Source: JADFOJ01 sp041580235 | GTDB lineage: Bacteria > Planctomycetota > Phycisphaerae > Phycisphaerales > SM1A02 | Assembly (NCBI GenBank): GCA_041580235.1 | Contig: JBFGEG010000013.1 | Location: 1-49,401, forward strand | Direction: 5' to 3' | DNA length: 49,401 nt | Shown here: piece after piece, positions 25,391 to 33,222 of the stretch | How positions within the stretch are numbered: position 1 is the first letter of the stretch | Layout of the letters: the number at the start of each line of letters is the position of its first letter | Notes under the pieces: generated by a model | Seen by the model: only the letters and a program-made list of their open reading frames with translations | Told to the model about the DNA's origin: nothing | Database searches by the model: none | Program-made: the position numbers and the translations under genes

Positions 25391-28300
25391 ATGACTGATC
25401 GCACCAAGCAACCTCCTGGACCGCCCCCGCACGACGAGCTGGACTCGATGCTGCGGCAGTGGCACGACGTGAACGCCGATCGGGCCGCCGCCGGCCGTGA
25501 CGAGCTCATGGCCCGGTTGTCCGAGGCACGTCAGCGCGAAAGGCACGCCCAACCGGCCCAACCCGCGAAGTTCGCCTTCGGAGAATCGATCGCGACAGTC
25601 GTTGCCTTCACGAGGAGCGTGATCATGAACCGGTACTCACCCGCTGTCGCCTCGCTGATGTTTCTGGTCGTGATCTTCGCCCTGCTCATGCCGAGCCCGC
25701 AGGGTCCGGCCTACGCCGACCAGATCATGGTGCCCGAGGGCGGCAGGCTCGAGGCCCTCGACGAGGAGGGCAACACGCTCGGCCCGTGCCCGCTCCAGCA
25801 CACCGACGTCGACGTGCGGATCTCCGGATTCTTCAGCCGAGTCAACGTCACCCAGACGTATCACAACCCCTACGAGAAGAAGATCGAGGCGGTCTACACG
25901 TTTCCCCTCAGCCACCGCGCCGCCGTGGACCGCATGACCATGACCATCGGTGACCGCGTCGTCGAGGGCGAGGTCAAGGAGCGTCAGCTCGCCCGGCAGA
26001 TCTACGAGGCCGCCCGCGAGAAGGGCTACGTGGCGAGCCTCCTGGAGCAGGAGCGCCCCAACATCTTCACGCAGTCGGTGGCCAACATCGAGCCCGGCGC
26101 CGAGGTCGTCGTGGAGATCAGCTATGTCGAGGTGCTCCAGAGTCGCGACAAGGTGTACCGCTTCGACTTCCCGATGGTCGTGGGACCGCGCTACGTCCCG
26201 GGCGCGCCCACGGCCAGCCCCGCCGTCGTGCCCGCAGAGCTCGAGGCCCGCCACGGCCTGGTCCTGCTGGGACCGGCCACGCTCACCGTCGGTGCCGCCG
26301 GCGACCTGGCCACGCTCGGCAGCCTCCAGACGGGCAAGCTCGACGCCCTGATCACGGCCGCCCGGCCGATCAAGTACCCCGGCGACACCTGGTGGGGCAG
26401 GGGCAGCGCCACGGGCGGGGCCGGGCAGCCCGTGCTCTGGTACCGCTTCGAGGCGAAGTACTGCGACGGCTCCGGGGAGCTCGGCGAGCTGTACACCGAC
26501 GGAACCGGCTGGCTCAACGGCCGCTGGTTCTACACGGATCCCAAGGTCATCGAGGGGATGGGCACGGGCTTCGCCCAGAACACGAGCGACGTCCCCGACG
26601 CCAGCCGCATCACGCCGGAGCCCGCCCGGCCGGGCACCCGCGCGGGGCACGATATCGGCGTCTCGGTCACCATCGACACGGGCGGCCCGGGCCTCGTCGA
26701 CATCGCGTCGGAGCTGCACGAGATCGAGCGCATCGACGACGCGAAGCGCGCCGACGGCACGCCGAGCCGGACAACCGTGGTCCTCGCCGCCAAGAACGAG
26801 ATTCCCAACCGAGACTTCGTCCTCTCCTGGCGTCAGACCGCCGACGCCATCGAGGAGGCGACGTTTGTTCACACGTCCCGCGCCGACCTCGGCGATTACG
26901 CCGGCGGCTTCTTCACGCTGATCCTCCAGCCCCCGGACCGCGTCGCGGACGTGGATGTCGCGCCGCGAGAGCTCATCTTCGTCATGGACACGTCCGGCTC
27001 GATGCGCGGCTTCCCCCTGGAGAAGTCAAAGGAGGTCATGACACGGGCCATCGACGCCATGCGTCCCGGAGACACTTTCAACGTGATCACCTTTGCCGGC
27101 CGCACCGCCGTCCTGTGGGACGAGCCGCGTCCCGCCACCCCGGAGAACCGAGCCGCGGCCAAGCGGCTCGTCGAGGGCCAGCAGGGCGGCGGCGGCACCG
27201 AGATGATGAAGGCGATCAACGCCGCGCTCGTGCAGACGGCGGCGGGCCCGCAGGTGCTCTCGCCGCGGCAGCTCGTCAACCTGCCCGCCGACGACCGTCA
27301 GGTGACGCTGGCCGCGCCCTACGGGACGTTTCACTCCACGCGTGAAGCCGGCGTCTACCGGATCCCGGTCGAGGGCGAACTCAGTTTGCTGCTGCGTCTC
27401 GGCGGCGATCTGATGCCGATCCTGCAGCCCCAGGGCGTCACGGTCCACGTCCGCGGCCGCTGGCGCACCGAGGACGGCCGCCGGGTGCTCGCGGCCGACG
27501 ACGTGTCGTACGCCGGTCGCGATGCGGTGACCAGGCCCATGCGCATCGTGCTGTTTCTCACCGACGGCTACGTCGGCAACGACGTGGCCATCATCGACGC
27601 CGTCAGGACCAACGCCCATACGACCCGCGTCTTCTCCTTCGGGATCGGCAACAGCGTCAACCGCTATCTCATGGAGGGCATGGCCCGGGCCGGCCGCGGC
27701 GAGGCCGAGTTCGTGCTGCTCAACACCGAGGCCGACCAGGCCGTCGAGCGTTTCACGAAGCGTGTCGAGACGCCGGTGCTCACGGACATCTCGCTCGATT
27801 TCTCGGAAGGCCTCCGTGTCGTTGACCTCCTCCCGTCACCGGACGCGATCCCCGATCTCTTCGACGCCAAGCCCCTGGTCATCCACGGGCGGTACACCGG
27901 GCCCGGCCGGGGAACGCTGACCATCCGCGGCCGGACGGGCGCGGGTGCTTACGAACGGACGATCGAGCTGGATCTGCCCGAGAACGAGCCGGACCACGAC
28001 GTCACGGCCACGCTGTGGGCGCGGGCCAAGGTGGACGAGATCCTCACCCCGCATCTCAAGGCGGTCCAGCAGGGATCGCCGCCCGCGGACATCCAGGCCG
28101 AGGTCGTCGAGCTCGGGGAGACGTTCCAGATCATGACCCAGTACACGAGCTTCGTGGCCGTCGAGAAATCGCGGCTGACCATCGGCGGCCGGCCGGTCCT
28201 GGTGGCGGTGCCCATCGAGCTGCCCCAAGGCGTGTCGCACGAAGGCGTCTTCGGCGACGCCGGCGGCGACGACAACCTGGTCACCCTCGGGCGCCAGGTC

Positions 28301-29401
28301 CAGACCCTCGGATTCCAGGCCCGCATCGAGAACGCTGGGGCGATGAGCAGCGTGGGCCAGACCGCATCGGTGACGCCGCCGCCGGGGCGTCCCCAGCTCA
28401 AGCTCGTCGACGGGAGCCGATCCAATGCCGCGGCGGCGCCGCCGGCCGCCGAGCCGGACGTCCGACGCAAGTCCGGCAAGCGGACGCCGCCGGGTGCCCG
28501 TGTTGGCGGCGGCGGCGGCGGGCCCGGCACCGGTCGTGATGCCCAACGTCTGGACGTTCGCCGTCGCGAGGCAGGCCTCCAGGTCGTCGAGACCAACGGC
28601 GAGCTGGCCAAGCAGACGGCCGGGGGCACGATCACCCTTCCGTGGCAGCAAGGCATGTCGGACGCTCAGGAACGCGGCGACGCCATGGCCCCGGCCGACG
28701 CCAAGAAGGAAGCGGAGCTCGACGAGCTGCGACGCGTCCTGGACGCGCCGGCGGAAGAGAGCAGATACCACGATCGCTTCCTGGCCTCCGAGGACGCCGA
28801 TGCCGCTGCCATTCCCGGCGACCTGCCCGCGATCAATGAGATCGTCGAGGATCCGGACGACGCGGTGCCGTATCTCGGCGACCGCATGCTCTTCGCCGAG
28901 TCCTTTGCGCTGGAGATCGCCGCCGGTGTCGAGCGGGGCGAGGTCGTCCAGGCCGGGCGGCTCGCCGAGGCTCTGGTCACTGCGCGGCCCGACTACGAGG
29001 TCGGCGTGAAGATGCGCGACGCCCTCACCGACGAGTCGCTGGACGTGGCCGAGCGTGACGCCCGGATCGCCGAGCAGGCCGACGTGGCCCGCGGCGAGCT
29101 CGCGGTCGCCCTGGAGGTGCTGCAGCGCCGGGTTACCGCCCGGCGGGTGATCGACCCGGCCCTGCTGGCCCTCACCGGCAAGCGGGACGCCAAGGACGTC
29201 GAGACGCCGATGGTGACCGTGCTCGTGGAGCGCATCGACGACCGGACGATCAAGGCCCTGACCGCGGCGGGTCTCGCCATCGAGGCGACCGCGAAGTCGC
29301 TGCCGCTGATCGTGGGGACCGTCGCCCCGGCCGATCTCGAGGCCGTCGCTCTGGTCGAGGGCGTGAAGCGGATCGAGCGCACGAGAATGAGAGCGCTGTA
29401 G
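25391..29401 (+). CDS. Membrane VIT-VWA protein, possible anti-sigma regulator
   Basis: A 1336-residue protein. Residues 1-78 are charged and cytoplasmic-looking ('HDELDSMLRQWHDVNADRAA'). One membrane helix follows (about 81-103, 'VASLMFLVVIFALLM'), then a large periplasmic part. The VIT domain is at about 110-250 ('YHNPYEKKIEAVYTFPLSH'), and a VWA domain starts near 526 with the MIDAS 'VMDTSGSM'. About 100 residues (616-716) interrupt the VWA fold between 'GGGTEMMKAINAAL' and 'PMRIVLFLTDGYVGND', which are adjacent in ordinary relatives. A Gly-rich linker lies near 1038-1045. The last 55 residues ('LVERIDDRTIKALTAAGL') resemble a small alpha/beta domain. It starts 7 bp after the sigma gene, and cytoplasmic head plus single helix is the layout of anti-sigma factors. 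That role is inference. Confidence 0.85.
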   Translation: MTDRTKQPPGPPPHDELDSMLRQWHDVNADRAAAGRDELMARLSEARQRERHAQPAQPAKFAFGESIATVVAFTRSVIMNRYSPAVASLMFLVVIFALLMPSPQGPAYADQIMVPEGGRLEALDEEGNTLGPCPLQHTDVDVRISGFFSRVNVTQTYHNPYEKKIEAVYTFPLSHRAAVDRMTMTIGDRVVEGEVKERQLARQIYEAAREKGYVASLLEQERPNIFTQSVANIEPGAEVVVEISYVEVLQSRDKVYRFDFPMVVGPRYVPGAPTASPAVVPAELEARHGLVLLGPATLTVGAAGDLATLGSLQTGKLDALITAARPIKYPGDTWWGRGSATGGAGQPVLWYRFEAKYCDGSGELGELYTDGTGWLNGRWFYTDPKVIEGMGTGFAQNTSDVPDASRITPEPARPGTRAGHDIGVSVTIDTGGPGLVDIASELHEIERIDDAKRADGTPSRTTVVLAAKNEIPNRDFVLSWRQTADAIEEATFVHTSRADLGDYAGGFFTLILQPPDRVADVDVAPRELIFVMDTSGSMRGFPLEKSKEVMTRAIDAMRPGDTFNVITFAGRTAVLWDEPRPATPENRAAAKRLVEGQQGGGGTEMMKAINAALVQTAAGPQVLSPRQLVNLPADDRQVTLAAPYGTFHSTREAGVYRIPVEGELSLLLRLGGDLMPILQPQGVTVHVRGRWRTEDGRRVLAADDVSYAGRDAVTRPMRIVLFLTDGYVGNDVAIIDAVRTNAHTTRVFSFGIGNSVNRYLMEGMARAGRGEAEFVLLNTEADQAVERFTKRVETPVLTDISLDFSEGLRVVDLLPSPDAIPDLFDAKPLVIHGRYTGPGRGTLTIRGRTGAGAYERTIELDLPENEPDHDVTATLWARAKVDEILTPHLKAVQQGSPPADIQAEVVELGETFQIMTQYTSFVAVEKSRLTIGGRPVLVAVPIELPQGVSHEGVFGDAGGDDNLVTLGRQVQTLGFQARIENAGAMSSVGQTASVTPPPGRPQLKLVDGSRSNAAAAPPAAEPDVRRKSGKRTPPGARVGGGGGGPGTGRDAQRLDVRRREAGLQVVETNGELAKQTAGGTITLPWQQGMSDAQERGDAMAPADAKKEAELDELRRVLDAPAEESRYHDRFLASEDADAAAIPGDLPAINEIVEDPDDAVPYLGDRMLFAESFALEIAAGVERGEVVQAGRLAEALVTARPDYEVGVKMRDALTDESLDVAERDARIAEQADVARGELAVALEVLQRRVTARRVIDPALLALTGKRDAKDVETPMVTVLVERIDDRTIKALTAAGLAIEATAKSLPLIVGTVAPADLEAVALVEGVKRIERTRMRAL

Positions 29402-29425
29402 GCGGCCGATTCAGGTGCAGGCAAG

Positions 29426-29449
29426 CCCTCCCCCTTACAGGGGGGAGGG
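29426..29449. terminator. Perfect hairpin between convergent genes, overlapping the ubiX stop
   Basis: CCCTCCCCC (29426-29434), loop TTACAG, GGGGGAGGG (29441-29449): a nine-pair stem 24 bp after the VIT-VWA stop. The ubiX stop codon (29435-29437, minus strand) is in the loop. There is no T-run on either side, so it may act as a transcript-end stabiliser or a bidirectional block and not as a classical intrinsic terminator. It could also be a dispersed palindrome. Confidence 0.6.
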
Positions 29450-30040
29450 TGTCTCGCGCGCCGGCGGCGACGCCCACCGCGCCAGCCCGTGCGCCACGCC
29501 CAGCAGGTCGAGGATGCGGCCGGCCATGAAGTCGACCAGCTCCTCGACGGTCTTGGGCAGGAAATAAAACCCCGGTGCCAGCGGGGCGATGATCCCGCCC
29601 GCTTCGCTGACGCGCAGCATGTTGCCCAGATCGATGTGGCTGGCCGGCGATTCGCGGTAGGCGAGAACGAGCCGCCGCCGCTCCTTGAGCGTGACCGCCG
29701 CCGCCCGCTTGACCAGGTTGTCGCCCATCCCGCCGGCGATGGCACCCAGCGTGTTGCCGGAGCAGGGCACGACCGCCATGCCGTCGTGCAGGAATGATCC
29801 CGAGGCGATGGCCGCCCCCACGTCGTTGTCGTTGTAGACGGTCACGAGCTCTCCGCGGCCCGCCGTGAGGGCGTCGGCGTCCAGACGCTTCATCGCCAGC
29901 TCGTCGAAGAGCAGCCGACGGCCCAGGGCGGAGACGGTGAGGTGGATCTCGACCCCGGCCTCGGCGGCCAGCTCCATGACCCGCCGCGCGTAGGCGGCGC
30001 CGCTGGCCCCCGTGATCCCGATGACGATTCGCTCGGCCAC
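29435..30040 (-). CDS. ubiX: Flavin prenyltransferase UbiX
   Basis: A 201-residue flavoprotein of the UbiX/Pad1 family, which joins a dimethylallyl group to FMN to make the prenylated flavin used by UbiD-type decarboxylases. Evidence: 'IVIGITGASGAAYARRVMELA' at the start (given as GITGASGAAYARR), 'VVPCSGNTLGAIAGGMGDNL', 'RRRLVLAYRESPASHIDLGNMLRVSEAGGII' (core RESPASHIDLGNML) and 'PGFYFLPKTVEELVDFMAGRILDLLG' (core PGFYFLPKTVEEL). These cover the FMN and dimethylallyl phosphate sites and the length is normal. The start is GTG 30040. No ubiD gene is in the window. Its 3' end forms half of a hairpin shared with the convergent VIT-VWA gene. Confidence 0.93.
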   Translation of the reverse strand: MAERIVIGITGASGAAYARRVMELAAEAGVEIHLTVSALGRRLLFDELAMKRLDADALTAGRGELVTVYNDNDVGAAIASGSFLHDGMAVVPCSGNTLGAIAGGMGDNLVKRAAAVTLKERRRLVLAYRESPASHIDLGNMLRVSEAGGIIAPLAPGFYFLPKTVEELVDFMAGRILDLLGVAHGLARWASPPARETPSPL

Positions 30041-30123
30041 TGCACCCCAAGGGTAGGCCGAATCCTGGTAGACTGCACGGGCCGCCTCCCCTCTGACAAC
30101 ACTTGTTTCAAGGACGAAACACC

Positions 30124-30657
30124 ATGAGCAACACCGTCTACGCCGCGGTCCTCTGCCTCGCCGGCCTCGGGCTTGCCGCCTGCACGCCGCTGGCGACCTA
30201 CCCCCCCGACAATCGCGCCATGAGCACCCGGGCGGTGGTCAACGAGCCCGTTCCGACCCTGATCGTCGAGTCCATCGCCTACGCCGACAGCCGCTACGGC
30301 ACCGGCGACGACTTCGCGATCGACCTTCCCGCCGGCACCTCCGAGCGGCTTTACCGGCGGGTCATCGAGCGGCTGGGCAAGGGGCACGTTCTGACCGTGA
30401 CCGGCGAGCCCGCCTACTACATCACCAAGGTGAGGGCCCGCGGGCTGAACGGCGAGGTGGACATCTTCATCCCCGACACCGACGGCACGTATCGCTTCGC
30501 GACCATGAGCTTCCGGCGCGACGCCTTCTCGGGCTATGTCCTCCAGGACACGCGGTGGTGGAAGACCGGCGAGCAGCCCCCGGCGGTGCCGAACTACGTG
30601 GTCGCCGCGGAGCCGTCTGACGCCCCCATCGAGCAACCCGTCCTGGCTCATGATTGA
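30124..30657 (+). CDS. Small lipoprotein of unknown function
   Basis: A 177-residue exported protein. The signal peptide ends in a lipobox 'GLAAC' with C20 as the lipid-bearing residue, so it should be membrane-anchored in the periplasm or outer membrane. The mature part has 'RYGTGDDFAIDLPAGTSERLYRRVIERLG' (core DDFAIDLPAGTSERLYRR) and 'VDIFIPDTDGTYRFATMSFRR', suggesting a compact alpha/beta domain. I do not recognise the family, and no catalytic pattern is evident. ATG 30124 is chosen over 30103 because the signal sequence starts there. It is divergent from ubiX with 83 bp between the starts, and is followed directly by the four-unit octamer repeat. Confidence 0.75.
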   Translation: MSNTVYAAVLCLAGLGLAACTPLATYPPDNRAMSTRAVVNEPVPTLIVESIAYADSRYGTGDDFAIDLPAGTSERLYRRVIERLGKGHVLTVTGEPAYYITKVRARGLNGEVDIFIPDTDGTYRFATMSFRRDAFSGYVLQDTRWWKTGEQPPAVPNYVVAAEPSDAPIEQPVLAHD

Positions 30658-30659
30658 AG

Positions 30660-30691
30660 AAGGCATGAAGGCACGGAGGCACGGAGGCACG
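30660..30691 (+). repeat. Tandem octamer repeat RAGGCACG, four units
   Basis: Units AAGGCATG, AAGGCACG, GAGGCACG and GAGGCACG begin 3 bp after the stop of the lipoprotein gene. They are the same octamer and orientation as 24725-24748, though the two places have unrelated neighbours. Confidence 0.8.
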
Positions 30692-30724
30692 TAGGGAAGA
30701 CCGGTTGTTCGGGCCTATCTCCCG

Positions 30725-30730
30725 TACAAT
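30725..30730 (+). promoter_or_regulatory. -10-like TACAAT placed for a leaderless mRNA
   Basis: TACAAT ends six bases before ATG 30737, and no ribosome site is present. Transcription would start at or beside the ATG. No good -35 box is seen; TTGTTC at 30705-30710 is spaced only 14 bp. Confidence 0.4.
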
Positions 30731-30736
30731 CGCCGG

Positions 30737-31756
30737 ATGAGCTCGGATCTCGCAAGCGTCTACGCGGGGCGCCGCGTGTGCGTCACCGGCGGCGCAGGCT
30801 TCATCGGCTCGCACCTGTGCGACGCGCTGGTGGGGCTGGGGGCCGAGGTCACGGTTCTGGACGACCTGTCCTCGGGAACGATCGAAAACCTGGAGACGAT
30901 CCAGGATCGAATCCGGCTCGTGACCGGCTCGATCCTCGATCCCGCCGCCCTCGTGAGCGCCACCAGCGGCGCCGCGACGATCTTCCACCAGGCCGCGCTG
31001 ACATCGGTGCCGGGGAGCGTCGAGAACCCGCTGCTGTATCACGAGGTCAATGCCACCGGCACCCTGCGGGTCCTGGAAGCGGCCCGGCTGGCGACACGCA
31101 CCGGGGACTCCGCCCCGCGTGTGATCAACGCCTCGTCGAGCAGCGCCTACGGCGACCGTGACCGCGAGCCGCTTTCCGAGACGTTGACTCCCCGGCCGAT
31201 GTCTCCTTACGCGACCGCCAAGTGCGCCGGCGAGCTCATGCTGCGGGCGTATTCGGCGTGTTACGACATCTCCACGGTCAGCCTGCGCTACTTCAACATC
31301 TTCGGGCCTCGTCAACGCCCCGACTCGCCTTACGCGGCGGTCATTCCCCGGTTCGCCGAGGCCCTGCTCCGCGGCGATCGTCCGACCGTCTACGGAGACG
31401 GCACGCAGACGCGGGACTTCACTCATGTCGCCAATGCCGTGCGGGCCAATCTCCTGGCCGGGGCGGCGACGACGACGCTGCGAGGCGAGATCGTCAACAT
31501 CGCCTGCGGCACGAGCACCAGTCTGCTGGAGCTGCTGGAGAGGATGGCGGCCATCCTCGACGTGAAGCCGCAGCCGGACTTCGCCCCGCCCCGCGTCGGC
31601 GAGGTGCTGCACAGCTGCGCCGACATCTCCGCCGCCCGCGAGCTGCTCGGCTATGAGCCGGTGACGGCGCTGGACGCGGGGCTGGCGGACGCCCTCGACT
31701 ATTACAAGAAGCTGGCGACCCCCGGCGGCCTGCCCGCCGGCGCCGGCGACGGATGA
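30737..31756 (+). CDS. NAD-dependent sugar-nucleotide epimerase/dehydratase (extended SDR)
   Basis: A 339-residue extended short-chain dehydrogenase. It has the NAD-binding 'VTGGAGFIGSHLCDAL' (glycine pattern GxxGxxG), 'VLDDLSSGTIENL', the catalytic serine region 'NASSSSAYGD', the catalytic 'SPYATAKCAGE' (YxxxK) and 'SLRYFNIFGPRQRPDSPYAAVIPRF' (core LRYFNIFGPRQRP). This is the pattern of UDP-glucose 4-epimerase and WbpP-like UDP-GlcNAc epimerases; 'GPRQ' and 'YAAVIPRF' are more like the latter group. The product would feed surface polysaccharide, but the exact sugar cannot be told. No other glycan gene is adjacent. It converges with the GAF-SpoIIE gene, with 15 bp between stops. The mRNA may be leaderless. 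Confidence 0.9.
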   Translation: MSSDLASVYAGRRVCVTGGAGFIGSHLCDALVGLGAEVTVLDDLSSGTIENLETIQDRIRLVTGSILDPAALVSATSGAATIFHQAALTSVPGSVENPLLYHEVNATGTLRVLEAARLATRTGDSAPRVINASSSSAYGDRDREPLSETLTPRPMSPYATAKCAGELMLRAYSACYDISTVSLRYFNIFGPRQRPDSPYAAVIPRFAEALLRGDRPTVYGDGTQTRDFTHVANAVRANLLAGAATTTLRGEIVNIACGTSTSLLELLERMAAILDVKPQPDFAPPRVGEVLHSCADISAARELLGYEPVTALDAGLADALDYYKKLATPGGLPAGAGDG

Positions 31757-31771
31757 GAAAACGCTTCTTCT

Positions 31772-33178
31772 CTACTCGACACGCATGACGATGAGCGTCT
31801 GGTCGTCCCGGGGGCGCAGACCCGCCTCGTGCTCCTTGAGCGAGCTGGTGATGTGCCCGATCGCGCACTGCGGGTAGCCGGTGCACTCGGTGAGCGATCC
31901 CTCGATGCCCTCGACGCCGAACATCCTGCCCTCCGGCGACATCGACTCCGTGATGCCGTCCGTATAGAGGACGAGTGTCTGACCGCTCTCGAGCGTGATC
32001 GTCGTCTCGTCGTAGGCGAGGCCTTCCATGATGCCCAGGGGAATCCCGCCGTTGGCGTCGAGACGCGCCATCTCCCAACTGTCGCCGCCGGGCTTCATCC
32101 AGACCGGCGGGTTGTGGCCCGCCCGGGAGTAGGTGAAGCGCCGCGTGGCCGGGTCGTAGATGGCGAACAGCGCCGTCACGAATCGACTCTCGATGCGCTT
32201 CGTGCACAGGTGGTGGTTGGCGTACTCCAGCACCTCGGCGGGTCCGGAGGGCTCTCGGGGATACGTCTCGATGATCGACTGCATCATGGCCATCACGACG
32301 GCGGCGGCGGGCCCGTGGCCCGACACGTCGGCGATGAGCAGTCCCCATGGTCCCTGCGGATCGAAGCCGTCGATGTCCTGTCCCGAGACGCTCGCGCGGC
32401 GGAGCGGCCGCAGGGCGTACATGTCGCCACCGGCCTGGTCGAACATCCGGTAGCTGATGTCGATGTCGAAGCCGGGGACATCCGGGATCGACTTCGGCAG
32501 CAACGCACGCTGGATCTTCTCGATCTGACCGACTTCACGGCGAATCTCCGCGTGGGCCTCGATCAGCTGCTTGGTGATCATGGCGTTCTTGACCATGGCG
32601 CCGCCGAGGTTGCCCCGCAGTATCGTCTCCTCGAGCTCCTGGAGCGTGAAGGCCTCAGGATCGTTTCGGAGCGTGATCGACCAGTTGAGCGGCTCGCCGT
32701 CGTCGAACAGCGGGATCGCCATCATCGATCCGTACTTCGCCAGCTCGTCGCCGACGGCGGGGTCGCCGCGAAGGTCCAGGTGATGGATGATCTCGGGACG
32801 GCCCCCGGCGATGATCCGCCCGAAGATGCCGCCCCGATGGACGGGCAGACGAGACCACTCGTCCCACGGGTTGGCCTTGCCGATGTTCTCCGGCACGTTC
32901 TCCGTGATCAGCCGGGTGACCTTGTATTCACCGGGCTCGAGCCCGCGCGTCGACAGGGACACGTAGCCCTGTGACCCGTAGATCCTCTGCAGCCCCTGAG
33001 CGAACTCACGCAAGACGTCCTTCGGCTCGGCGGCCCGGCTGAGGGCCGCCACCATCTGCATGAGCACGGGCAGACGCTCGCTGCCGGACGTGTCCAGGGA
33101 GACCATGGGGCTCGAAATCTCGCCACGCCGGCTCGCCGGCTGCGCGACGGTCGGGCCGTCGGGAGGTGTTGCCATCAT
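31772..33178 (-). CDS. GAF-SpoIIE-type protein phosphatase, first copy
   Basis: A 468-residue protein. Residues about 35-215 form a sensor region resembling GAF ('LPVLMQMVAALSRAAEPKDVLREF', core MVAALSRAAEPKDVLREF). A helix with 'IQRALLPKSIPDVPGFDI', the usual lead into the catalytic domain, follows. The PPM/SpoIIE phosphatase domain (about 245-465) has metal-site residues in 'DQAGGDMYAL', 'LLIADVSGHGPAAAVVMAMM', 'SRAGHNPPVW', 'LYTDGITES' and 'RDDQTLIVMRV'. It would remove phosphate from serine in a partner such as an anti-sigma antagonist, but no partner-switch gene is nearby. GAGGAGG lies before ATG 33178; a second ATG at 33175 is better spaced and may be the real start. It is a paralogue of the next gene upstream, 44 bp away. 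Confidence 0.9.
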   Translation of the reverse strand: MMATPPDGPTVAQPASRRGEISSPMVSLDTSGSERLPVLMQMVAALSRAAEPKDVLREFAQGLQRIYGSQGYVSLSTRGLEPGEYKVTRLITENVPENIGKANPWDEWSRLPVHRGGIFGRIIAGGRPEIIHHLDLRGDPAVGDELAKYGSMMAIPLFDDGEPLNWSITLRNDPEAFTLQELEETILRGNLGGAMVKNAMITKQLIEAHAEIRREVGQIEKIQRALLPKSIPDVPGFDIDISYRMFDQAGGDMYALRPLRRASVSGQDIDGFDPQGPWGLLIADVSGHGPAAAVVMAMMQSIIETYPREPSGPAEVLEYANHHLCTKRIESRFVTALFAIYDPATRRFTYSRAGHNPPVWMKPGGDSWEMARLDANGGIPLGIMEGLAYDETTITLESGQTLVLYTDGITESMSPEGRMFGVEGIEGSLTECTGYPQCAIGHITSSLKEHEAGLRPRDDQTLIVMRVE

Positions 33179-33222
33179 CGAGCCTCCTCGAAAGTGAGTC
33201 GGCCAATGATAGCGCGATCACG

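Noticed and set aside
24725..30691. Octamer repeats as a CRISPR array
   Set aside because: The units are 8 bp and adjoin each other without spacers, and no cas gene is present.
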